DNA of 64,000 nucleotides, from positions 620,001-684,000 of the forward strand of contig CANXME010000106.1 of NCBI GenBank assembly GCA_948144175.1. Reading direction: 5' to 3'. The notes under the pieces were generated by a model that saw only the letters and a program-made list of their open reading frames with translations, was not told the origin of the DNA and made no database searches. The stretch comes from Closterium sp. NIES-65. Taxonomy: Eukaryota; Streptophyta; Zygnematophyceae; Desmidiales; Closteriaceae. The position numbers were made by a program, and so were the translations under genes. Each line of letters opens with the position of its first letter. The stretch's first letter is position 1. Shown here in pieces: positions 56,601 to 64,000 of this stretch.

Positions 56601-56689
56601 TGGAGGAACAGGTGCAGATCATCGAGCCAGGTATCAAACTTAATCGGGCGGCCCTCAGAATCGAACGAGAGAACTGTAGGGCTAGCCAT
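50624..56689 (-). CDS. Gag-Pol polyprotein of element I (2021 aa)
   Basis: One frame from MASPTVLSF encodes every part. Approximate residues: Gag core 1-260 (WLDDLHLFLQL, LPYLFPDLSAFQ, GASRGDPRTPFFEG), glycine tract 263-333, Cys/His motif CX13CX3HX4C at about 365, aspartic protease LDSGAS at about 500, integrase zinc region HHRLGHPS at about 645 with CLPC, integrase core about 705-850 (MDVWGP, HSDRGGEF, PQQNGVAERR), a repetitive Gly/Ala/Glu/Pro linker about 970-1300, RT about 1500-1760 (KARYVARGFSQ, LDFSTAFLQG, YVDDLVF at about 1693) and RNase H about 1860-2000. Known copia polyproteins are mostly about 1300-1500 residues. The excess here lies in the glycine tract and linker. Gag and pol share one frame, so no frameshift signal is needed. 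Confidence 0.93.
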   Translation of the reverse strand: MASPTVLSFDSEGRPIKFDTWLDDLHLFLQLTAREDISLYDHALGTAPAPATTATATARSQWQTRDAHARFAIRNSLPVDEREHFGQHQTAQALYTAVVARYSSPASAALGRLSLPYLFPDLSAFQTVADLITHLRTSDARFRAAMPAEFLASNPPPLWLTLYHLVTRIPDTLPTVRDHFLARCPTELTIAALEKELLAAEKSIVAVGASRGDPRTPFFEGCSPSPLLPSVASAAAVDLLGAEQVGSASAPSGRRSGKGRGGKGGGGDGGGGGGGGGGSGGGGGGAGGASGSGGGGGGSGGGGGRGGGGGGGGSGRGGGRGGGGRGGGGGGGRGGSGTGQSAQHPHSSQELREWYLQHGGGGGSHSCTYVIRTGRRKGQTCGRAHTSQRCFSRLDDAWRAQFPDAPELPQWADLLKKDIDIYALDFDVILKAMYALTISGEEDQYLSVPPDPGIRTSEAAALGACVSAAPGTGEATTLGACVSAHPGATESTEALHTFTLDSGASRYFFRDRTALEPLARPVAVSLADPSGGPVIATSSTLLPCPAVPSGTLSGLHLPSFSTNLVAGCALQDGGVHQFTPAYERVTHCTCARTGRHLATFTRQPGSDLYTLTTESPQVAASASASGQLSAPCSCCSLAHKTVLWHHRLGHPSVQRLRGMHARYLVSGLPRVLPPLPPSLAPPCLPCVEGRQRAAPHSSSFPPTTAPLQTLHMDVWGPARVRGQGQERYFLIVVDDYSRYTTVFPLRTKGEVLDVLIPWISRARLQLRERFRSEFPVLRLHSDRGGEFSSDLLAAYCAEHGICQTFTLPASPQQNGVAERRIGLVMEVARTSLVHAAAPHFLWPFAVRYAAHQLNLWPRVSAPETSPTLLWTGEVGDASRFPVWGSRAFVRDTSADKLSSRTAPCVFLGFVPDASGWQFYHPASHRVFPSQDVTFDKSVPFYRLFPYRTAPLPPPPLFLAPGAAVVDPLPPQGAAPSGVSQVDPVEPAEVAVDSRPAGGAEPERAEPERAEPERAEPGGAESGGADPGGAEPGGAGFGGTEPGVAESRGTAPGVAEPGGAEPGGVAVDCEAPGGPPSSQQLREWYSRYCSLRRGESRARGTAGVGTRASPPRREPPSSPQLREWYARHISLRSGAAGAGVPGVDAGASTTDPGAGGAAAAGGAAGGAAAAGGAAGGAASTEDPGVGAAVGATDPGAGGAAAAGGAAGGTAAAGGAAGGAAGGTAAAGGAAGGAADPGAGGAAASGGAAAAAGVSAGSRSAARPRPYFVPLLQQVLGQPPPPCSPLTLECPPSVLSQPQLPPASPLPVPAPYTSPTDGLAERREPASRPVSPASRRATPVRAATTGSRVPRERPPAVPGTHRMALRHSTSPQRVALPSPPSSSLPALADPESDSLCAASPTVTGLLATVVTNPSFESAAASALVTELVDFAAACRLDYAASLVAESESACPPSVGGECALGTDVLEDRQEEFGCLAAALPHLVSMLVAPEGDPDAPDIPTPRSYAEAMAGPYSSQWQSAMDTEMASWKSTGTYVDEVPPPGANIVSGMWIFRVKRPPGSPPVFKARYVARGFSQREGVDFFQTFSLTPKMTTLRVLLHVAAQRDYELHSLDFSTAFLQGSLHEEIRLRRPPGFTGSFPPGTQWSLRRPVYGLRQAPREWHDTLRTTLAALGFAPSTADPSLFLRTDTSLPPLYILVYVDDLVFATADTAALAHVKSELQKRHTCTDLGELTSYLGLRITRDRARRTITLTQSHMVQQVLQRFGFTYSSPQSTPLPTRHSLSALPSDESVESSGPYPELVGCLMYLMTCTRPDLAYPLSILARYVAPGRHRKEHMDAAKRVLRYLCSTSGMGLVLGGRDRPVLTGHSYASWADDQATQRSSQGYTFSLGSGSVSWRSTRSSSVLSSSCEAEIYATAMAAQELRWLTYLLTDLGEQPRSPPMLYVDIKATIALFQEHRLEHRTKHIALRYFLARELQQRGQLLLRYVATEANTADVFTKALPPVDHQRFCTLLGLVPTVSHLLTS
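52890..53240 (-). repeat. Coding minisatellite in the linker of element I (Gly/Ala type)
   Basis: Units with CAGCAGCACCGCC and CCTCCAGCAGCACC (plus-strand view) encode GGAAAAGGAAGG-like sequence. A second array at about 53500-53700 encodes GGAEP and ERAEP units. Confidence 0.85.
55680..55910 (-). repeat. Glycine-tract coding repeat in the gag of element I
   Basis: Irregular GGN codons encode about 70 residues that are mostly glycine with a few Ser, Arg and Ala. The antisense frames are the proline-rich shadows. The same tract stands in A, B, C, D, E, F, H and J with differing length. Confidence 0.9.
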
Positions 56690-56699
56690 AGCTGAAATA

Positions 56700-57440
56700 G
56701 CAGTAGCAGCAGTGGTGGTAGTAGCAGTAGCAGTAGCAGTAGCAGTAGCAGTGCTGTGCAGAAGTAAGGAGGGCGCGGCTCGGCTAGGGCAGCGCGGCTC
56801 GGCTAGGACGGCGCGGCTCGGCTAGGGCGGCGCGGCTCGGCTAGGGCGGCACGGCTCGGCTGGGGCGGCGCGGCTCGGCTGGGTCGCGCGGTTCGGTTCG
56901 GGTCGCGCCGTGCGGCTCGGTCGTAGAGGGGCGAGCGCGGGAGGGCCGGTCGGGGCTAGCGCGGGGCCAAAGGGGGGGCCGTGAGAGGCTAGCGCGGGGC
57001 CTGCAGGGGACGTGGGAGGCTAGCGTGGGGCCTTAAGGGGCCGTGAGAGGCTAGCGCGGGGCCTGCAGGGGCCGTGGGAGGCTAGCGCGGGGCCGACGGG
57101 GGCCTTAGGAGGCTAGCGCGGGGCTAGAGTGGGGCCGACGGGGGCTTAGGAGGCTAGCGCGGGGCCGACGGGGGCCTTAGGAGGCTAGCGCGGGGCCGAT
57201 CGAGGGCCTTAGGAGGCTAGCGCGGGGCTAGCGTGGGGCCGACGGGGGCTTAGGAGGCTAGCGCGGGGCCGATCGGGGGCCTTAGGAGGCTAGCGCGGGG
57301 CTAGCGTGGGGCCGACGGGGGCCTTAGGAGGTTAGCGCGGGGCCGATCGGGGGCCGTGAGAGGCTAGCGCGGGGCCATACGGGGCCTTGAGAAGGAGGCG
57401 CTCGAGGCGCAGGAAAAAGAGCGGCGGCGCACGAGGGCGC
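56700..57440 (-). repeat. GC-rich tandem-repeat leader of element I
   Basis: GGCGCGGCTCGGCTAGG units (about 56770-56880) precede about fifteen units of roughly 28-31 bp with GAGGCTAGCGCGGGGCC. A run of CAGTAG units (56695-56755) stands at the gag end. Confidence 0.85.
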
Positions 57441-57474
57441 GGCTAGCGGAAACGGTGGGCCCTATCGTTTCGGT

Positions 57475-57503
57475 CCTAGGTGGAACCTAGGCTCGTAATA
57501 CCA
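57475..57503 (-). promoter_or_regulatory. PBS-like site and hairpin of element I
   Basis: On the minus strand the LTR is followed by TGGTATTACGAGCC, then CCTAGGT-TCC-ACCTAGG, a seven-pair hairpin, then GGGCCCACC (near 57452). The PBS differs from the TGGTATAGAGC of its relatives. Confidence 0.72.
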
Positions 57504-57638
57504 TGTCAGAATGAGAAACGAGAATGAGGAGTGACTAGCAGGAACAACAGTACAAATATGTCAAACCCTAATCTGGTGTACCCCTTATGGTGTGACCCAC
57601 TACAGCCTAGAACCACACAAACATATAAATGTTTGACA
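57504..57638 (-). repeat. 5' LTR of element I
   Basis: 135 bp, two differences from 50259-50393, followed by the TSD CTCAC. Confidence 0.94.
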
Positions 57639-59340
57639 CTCACCACCTTTGTCAGAGTGCAGACGCAGGACAAGAAAGTCCGACTGGAACCACTCGCGGA
57701 GCTGGAGACGAACAGCGCGGATCCAGGGGATCAAAACATCAGGGACCTCCCCCTTGTGCTGCAAGGGGAAGACCGTGGTGTAACGTGTGTAGTCGTCGAC
57801 AACCAGCAGGAAGTACCGCTCGTGGCCCTGTCCACGGACGCGGGCTGGGCCCCACACGTCCAGGTGGAGAGTCTGCAGTGGAGCCTCTGTGGGAGGGAAC
57901 GAGGAGGAGTGAGGAGCGGCGCGCTGGCGCCCCTCGACACAAGGAATGCAGGGCGGCGCAGGCGAGGGAGGGAGGGAGGGCAGAGACCTGGGAAGACTAG
58001 AGACCAGGGAGCGAGAGTGCATGCCACGCAGGCGAGGTAAGGAGGGGTGACCAAGGCGGTGGTGCCAAAGGAGGGTCTGGTGCGACAAGCGACGACACTC
58101 ACGATGGGTAGCTACCTGAGCAGACGCGTACAGCTGGGGAGACAAATGGGTGTAGCGCGACACAGTGGTGAGGGTTTACAGACTGGACCCAGGCGCACGT
58201 GTGAACGTGGCCAGGTGGCGGCCGGTCCGAGAGCACGTGCAGATCGCCACACGCTGTCCTCCAGGAGTAAAGGTGTCAATCCAATGATCCTAAAGGACGG
58301 CGTTGCTCACCAAGTTCGCAGAGAACGAGGGGAGGTGGGGACCAGACAGCTCACCAGACGGGACCACCGGACACGGAAGCACAGTGGTGGACCGTGCAAG
58401 CACTGGGCCCCCTGAGGGGTCAGCCATTGAGACAGGGACAAGTGCAGGGAGGGGTGTGACTGTGGCGCTATTGCGAAAGAAACAGCAAGAAGCACCAGAG
58501 TCAAGTGTAAAGGTGTGCAAGGCCTGAGCGGACGCAGTACCAGGGAGAGCAGACTCACTAGCACCTAGGGCTGCAGGCGCTATACCTGGGTCTATACCAG
58601 GGTCAGGCGCCACACACAAGTAGTAGTCACCTGCAGCACTAACTATCAATGCATACATGGCAGCAAGGACTGCATCATAGTCAAGGTCAAAGATTGGAAC
58701 ACCACGCCTGAGCAGGTCTGCCCAGTTGGGGAACTCAGTAGCATCAGGAAACTTGGCGCGCCACGCATCGCTGAGCCGAGCGAAGCAGCGGTGCTCAGTG
58801 TGGGACCCGCCACAAGGTCGACCAGTGCGGGGGCCTGAGCGAATGATATACGAGCAGCGAGCAGGACCCCCAGACGCCCCACGCTGAGCATACTAGTCAT
58901 AAAGCTGCTGAGGGGAGAGGGTCTGCTGCAGACAATGGTGTTGTTGCTGCTGCTGTCCCTGGCCACCAGTGGAGCTCCCCTTCTGGCCACCACCGCTCCC
59001 TCCTCCCCCACTACCGCCGCTGCCACCTCCACCGCTCCTAGTGCCACCGCCGCCCCCAACACCACCTCCACCCCCACGACCACCCCCACCACCTCTACCT
59101 ACCCCGCCGCCTCCACCACCGCCCCCTCCACCGCCATCCCCAACTCCCCTACCACCCTTGCCGCCCCTGGCGCTACGGCGCTTCCCACTAGGAGCGGAAG
59201 CAGCCCCGACCTCCTCAGCACCAAGGTAATCGAGAGCAGTAGCAGCAGAGGCGTAGGAGGGGGCAAGAGGGGAGGGGGAGCACCCCTCAAAGAGAGGAGT
59301 GCGAGGCGTGCCACGAGCAGCACCTACAGTGACAATGTTC
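57639..59340 (-). pseudogene. gag-protease-integrase N-terminal remains of element D
   Basis: In minus-strand order: a late Gag part (about 59340-59170; RGTPRTPLFEGCSPSPL), glycine tract (about 59170-58980), Cys/His region (about 58870-58790), protease (near 58490), integrase zinc region HHRLGHPSLPR (near 58050) and the first part of the integrase core (about 57880-57639; LDVWGPARV, HSDKGGE). Several breaks. At about 59340 the Gag sentence stops and an (AT)n run with the 3' part of element J begins. Confidence 0.8.
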
Positions 59341-62300
59341 TTGCATATATATATATATATTACAGTACAAGCAAATTCACAGAGTGAGCAAGTGAGGCGA
59401 AGGAGGCACAAGGCCTAAAGCAGTACAGAAACGCTTATGATCACCAGGCAACAAGGCAATCATGGCCTTGTTGTCAACGTACAGAACTGGAGGAGAGCGA
59501 GGCCGCTACGTAGGTGAGCCAGCGTAACTCCTGTGCAGCCATGGCCCCTACGTAGATCTCAGCCTCATAACTGGAACTGAGAACAGAAGACGAGTGTGTA
59601 GACCACCAAGAAACAGAGCCAGAGCCAAGGCTAAAAGTGTAACCCTGTCATGACCGCTGCGTAGCCAGGTCGTCAACCCAAGACGCGTATGCGTGTCCAG
59701 TGAGGACAACTGGACCCCGTCCTCCAAGCATGAGCCTCATGCTAATTGTACTGCACAAGTAGCGCAACACCCTCTTAGAGGCCTCCCAAAGCTCTGGTCG
59801 GTGTCTCCCGGGCGCAACGTAGCGTGTCAGGATGCTAAGAGGGTAGGCAAGGACAGGTCGAGTGCAGGTGATCAGGTACATGAGGCAGCCCACAAGCTCT
59901 GGATACGGGCCACTCGGCTCTACGGACTCGTCCGAAGGTGGAGCTGAGAGCGAGTGATCGGTAGGTAGAGGAGTGGGCTGAGGTGAGGAGAATCGGAAGT
60001 CGAGGCGCTGAAGGACCTGGTGCACCATGTGTGACTGAGTCAGGGTGATGGTGCACCGTGCTCTGTCCCGGGTGATCTGCAAGCCAAGATAGCTGCGCAG
60101 CTGACCCAGGTCAGTGCAGGTGTGTCTCTTCTGCAGCTCCGACTTCACAAGGGCCAGTGCCTCAGTGTCAGCAGTGGCAAAAACCAAGTAGTCAACGTAC
60201 ACGAGGATGTAGAACGGCGGCAGTAAAGTGTCGGTGCGCAGAAACAGCGACGGGATAGCACTCGAAGGAGCAAACCCAAGAGCCGCAAGTGTCGTCCTCA
60301 GTGTGTCGTGACACTCACGAGGCACCTGGCGGAGACCGTAGAGTGGCCGTCGGAGGCTCCACTGGGTACCTGCAGGAAACGACCCAGTGAAGCCAGGTGG
60401 GCGGCGCAGCCTGATCTCCTCGTGCAGGGTACCCTGCAAGAAATCTGTGCTGAAGTCAAGAGAGTGAAGCTCGTAGTCACGCTGAGAGCAGTACCCGAAA
60501 AGTGGTCATCTTTGGGGTAGTGGAGAAGGTCTGGAAGAAGTCAACTCCCTGTCGTTGACTAAAGCCTCGTGCAGCATAACGAGCCTTGAAGACAGGCGGA
60601 GAACCCGGTGGCCGCTTCACCCTAAAAATCCACATACCATCAACCCTGTTCGCTCCAGGAGGGGGAACTGCGTCGACCTAAGTGCACGTGGACTTCCACG
60701 ATGCCATCTCTATGTCCATGGCTGTCTGCCATTGAGAGAAGTAGGAACCCGTAATCGCCTCTGGGTAAGAACGCGGGGACGGGATGTCTCAAGCATTCGG
60801 GTCTTCCTCATGTGCGAGCAACATGGCCACGAGATGAGGTACAGCAGCTGCAAGACACTCAAAGTCCTCCTACCTATCCTCAAGGACGTCCGTGCCAAGA
60901 GCACACTCACCTCCGACAGACAGAGGACAAACAGACTTTGACTCAGCAACAGGACTAGTGGCGTAGTCGAGACGATAGCTAGCAGCAAAGTTGACAAGCT
61001 CAGCAACTAAGGCAGACGCAGCAGTGGATTCAAACGAAGGGTAAGTGATAACAGTGGCTAGGAGACATGTGACAGTAGGGCTGGCAGCTCAAACCAAGTC
61101 AGATTCAGGGTCTGAACCGTCAGCAAGAGAGGACGGAGGAGGAGCCGGCAGAAGGACACGTTGTGGAATAGAGGAAGGACGAAGTGCCATAGTATCAGTG
61201 CCGGGGACAGGATGAGGACGCTGACGTGGAACACGACAGCTAGTGCGAATAGCACGAACACGCGAGGCAGGATGAGACTCAGGCTCACGATGCTTTGTAA
61301 GAGAGTCCGACTGCTCAGTGTAAGGAGAAGGAGCAGGCAGTGGGGAGTCAGGCTGGAACTGTGGCTGCGACTGGTCAGGCGGTGGACACAGTAAGGGAGG
61401 AGTAAGGCCAGTAGAAGACGGGAGACTAAGAACCTGGCGAAGTACCGAGCTAGGTGGCGGCAGAGACGACGGCAGTGGTGGAAGGAAAAACGGTCGCCGC
61501 TGCACAGTGCCTCCAGCACCAGGACCGCTAGCTCTAGCGCCTCTAGTGCCAGCACCTCCAGCTCCAAGGTCTCCAGCTCCAGTGCCTCCAGCTCCAGTGC
61601 CTCCAGATCCATTGCCTCCAGCGCCAGTGCCTCCAACTCCAGCGCCTCCAGCTCCAGCGCCTCCAGCTCCAGCGCCTGCACCACCACCAGCTCCGGCAGC
61701 TCGAATACCTCCATTACGAGCACCTCCGAGACCAGCGCCTCCAGCTCTAGTGCCTCCAGCTCCAGCGCCTTCAGCTCCATGGTCTCCATCTCTAGTAGCG
61801 CCACTCCGAAGGCGAGTGCGCGAAGCAAACCACTCGCGCAGCTGCTAGGGTGAGAGAGGCTCTCACCGGTGAGACCGGCGGGACGAGGAACCTGTAGGAC
61901 CTCCAGCAAACAAAGTACCCCCACGCTCAGCACCCCCTGACTCAGTACCCTCCAGCTCAGCATCCCCACGCTCCGCACCCTCAGGCTCAGCACCCGCAGG
62001 CTCCGCACCCTCAGGCTCAGCACCCCCAGGCTCCGCACGCTCAGGCTCTGCACCCACAGTCTCAGCACCCCCAGGCTTTGCACCCGTAGGCTCAGCACCC
62101 CCAGACACAACACCCCTAGCAGTACCACCCCCAGCAGCACCAGAGTCGCCAGTGACCTCGACAGGCTCAGCTAAGGGGAGGCGGTCTACTTGAGACACAC
62201 CCGAAGGAGCAGGACCCCGAGGGGAGAGGGGGTCTACTGGAGGGGGGCCTGGAGCAAGGAGGAGCGGCGGGGGGGAGGAGAGGGGCAGTGCGGTAGGGGA

Positions 62301-64000
62301 ACAGATGGTAAAAGGAAACCGACTCGTCAAACGTGACGTCCTGAGAGGACATGACACTGCGCGTGGTGGGGAGGTAAAACTGCCAGCCATGCGCGTCTGT
62401 GGGAAAACCAAGGAAGACACAGGGAATGGCGCGAGAGGAGAGCATGTCCGCAGAGGTATTGCAGACAAAGGCACAATAGCCCCAGACCCGGAACACCGAC
62501 GCATCGCCAACCCCCCACCGTCCAACGCAGTGTAGGCGAGGTCTCCGGCTAGGAGACACGAGGCCAGAGGTTGAGCTGATGTGAAGCGTACCGGACCACA
62601 GACGTCCACAGAAAATTGGGAGCAGCCGCATGGATCATGGAGGTACGACCCACCTCCATGATTAAGCCAATGCGGCACTCAGCAATCCCATTCTACTGCA
62701 GGGAGGCCGGAAGCGTGAACAACTGGAGGATGCCCTCCCCACGAAAAATGTCCCGCAAGAGGTCGGAGGAAAACTCACCACCTCTAACTGAGTGCAGACG
62801 TAGGACAGGAAGGTCCTGGCGGAACCGCTCGCAGAGCTGGAGACGGACAGCGCGGATCCAAGGGATCAAGACATCAAGGACCCCCCCCCCCCTTACTGCG
62901 CAAGGGGAAGACCGTGGTGTAACGCGAGTAGTCGTCAACAACCAGCAGAAAGTATCGCTCGCGGCCCTGTCCACTGACGCAGGCTGGGCCCCACACGTCC
63001 ATGTGGAGAGAATGCAGGGGAGCCTCTATCAGGGGAAACGAGGAGGAGTGAGGAGCGGCGCGCTGCCGCCCCTCGACGCAAGGAAGGCAGGCCGGGGCAG
63101 GCGAGGGCGGGAGGGGTGGCAGAGACCTTAAAAGACCAGAGACAAGGAGGTGGGAGTGCATGCCACAGAGGCGTGGCAGGGAGGGGTGGCCAAGGCGGTG
63201 GTGCCAAAGGAGATTCTGGTGCGATAGTCAGCAACGCGAACAGGGGGCTGCTACCTGACCTGACGCAGACACCTGACCAGACGCAGCTATCTGAGGAGGC
63301 GCAGTAGTCAGTGTGTACAGACTCGACCCAGGCCGACGAGTGAACATGGCCAAGTGATGGCCCGTCCGTGTACACATGCAGATCGACACACGCTGACCCT
63401 CAGGAGTGGTGGTAGTGACCATCGCATCCTGGAGGGCAGCGGTACTCACCAAGTTTGTAGATAACGAGCGGAGGTGAAGACCTGACAGTGAGCCAGACGG
63501 AACCGCCGGACACGAGAGAACACTGGAGGAACGTGCAAGAACTGGGCCCTCTTAGGGGTCAGCCAGTCTGACCGCAACAGGTGCAGGGAGTGGTGTGACT
63601 GTGGTACTGGTGCGAAAGAAACAGCGGGAAGCACCTGAGTCAAGCGTGAAGGTGTGCAAGGCCTCAGCAGGCGCAGTACCAAGGAGAGCAGACTCACTAG
63701 CACCTAGAGCAGCAGCCTCTATACCTGGGTCGGGCGGCACACACAAGTAACAGTCACTCCCAGTTCTAACAGCAATGCCACTCCGAAGGTGGGTGCACCG
63801 AGCAAACCACTCACGAAGCTGCTGGCGCATAATGGCCTCGCGCGGACGCTGCTGCTGCTGCCTCTGGCCACCACCAAAACCTCCCTTCTAAACGGCTCCA
63901 CCCCGACCGCCACCACTGCCGCCGCCGCCACTCTCGCTGTCGCCACCACCGCCGCCACCACTCCCACTGCTACCTCCACCGCCGCCACCGACGCCCCCAC
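59341..64000 (-). mobile_element. Element J: copia fossil, runs off the window
   Basis: J lacks an LTR at its left side, where it starts in 3' untranslated sequence with an (AT)n run (59345-59360), and its 5' end lies beyond 64000. In minus-strand order the parts are a Gag part with glycine tract (64000 to about 63850), protease (near 63620), integrase zinc region and core (about 63230-62300), linker (about 62130-61500; 15 bp repeats), RT (about 60800-60010; near 60190 the YVDD-type region) and RNase H (about 59760-59400). The coding parts have about ten breaks, so it is among the older copies. Confidence 0.82.

Larger units (their letters stand above)
50259..57638 (-). mobile_element. Element I: Ty1/copia in D, looks whole
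   Basis: I is 7.38 kb with 135 bp LTRs (50259-50393 and 57504-57638) that differ at two bases (about 1.5%) and a perfect TSD CTCAC (50254-50258 and 57639-57643) in the integrase region of D. The order is LTR, PBS, hairpin, GC-rich leader, one continuous gag-pol frame, polypurine tract, LTR. No break is seen in the coding frame. Of the coding elements here it is the only one that looks whole, and after A it has the most alike LTR pair. Confidence 0.94.
12171..59340 (-). mobile_element. Element D: oldest copia element, host of the nest, truncated and broken
   Basis: D is split by B, C, G and I. Its own pieces are 12171 to about 12430 (3' LTR, polypurine tract, 3' untranslated region), 14571-14845 (3' untranslated region and RNase H end), 23059-23083, 46604-50258 (RNase H, RT, linker, integrase) and 57639 to about 59340 (integrase N-terminal part, protease, gag part), about 5.9 kb in all. 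The same RNase H sentence resumes across C and G, and the same integrase sentence across I, which is why I treat the pieces as one element. The 5' end is absent: gag stops abruptly at about 59340 against element J. The coding parts carry about eight breaks. Membership of the leftmost piece is less certain than the rest. Confidence 0.75.

Overview
The window reads as repeat-packed nuclear DNA of a GC-rich eukaryote. Three things suggest the green lineage: Ty1/copia elements whose primer sites resemble plant initiator-methionine tRNA, a degraded fragment of a plant-type RH1/DDX51 DEAD-box RNA helicase, and a two-unit CCCTAAA telomere-like motif. The copia polyproteins remind me of those annotated in streptophyte algae such as Closterium. 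That is memory, not a search, so the species is open. I see no intact host gene, no tRNA or rRNA gene and no CRISPR array.

Left part (1-12170). Host spacer (1-329) is followed by a 1.4 kb non-coding LTR element (K, 330-1751) with identical LTRs and target-site duplication (TSD) GTTCG. After about 100 bp of spacer comes copia element A on the plus strand (1863-9224, TSD GTTAG). The host DNA at 9230-12170 holds two hairpin-forming inverted repeats, a possible LTR relic, the helicase fragment on the minus strand (10333-11090) with a tandemly duplicated exon, and two GA-rich minisatellites.

Right part (12171-64000). This is almost wholly one nest of minus-strand copia elements. An old element D (pieces from 12171 to 59340) was entered by B (12431-14570, LTR + leader + gag), C (14846-23058), G (23084-46603) and I (50259-57638). 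G is a different copia lineage with 1.2 kb LTRs. It was entered by H (27967-32541) and E (33907-45114), and E was entered by F (34521-41802), so D>G>E>F is four levels deep. C also carries two solo LTRs of other families (15192-15405 and 19650-20528). At about 59340 D ends abruptly against another copia element, J, which runs off the window. Each insertion boundary except B and J is supported by TG...CA ends and a 4-5 bp TSD.

The short-LTR family (A, B, C, D, E, F, H, I, J, with K as a derivative) shares one design. It has LTRs of 124-137 bp, a PBS-like TGGTAT(C)(A)GAGC, a hairpin just after the PBS whose stem sequence changes while pairing is kept, then a GGGCCCACC box. A leader of about 0.5-1 kb of GC-rich tandem repeats precedes a Gag with a long glycine tract and an unusual CX13CX3HX4C motif. 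A very long repetitive linker follows the integrase, and a hairpin lies at the polypurine tract. Only I carries one unbroken gag-pol frame (2021 codons) and looks whole. The others are fossils or parts-only derivatives that were probably moved by relatives.
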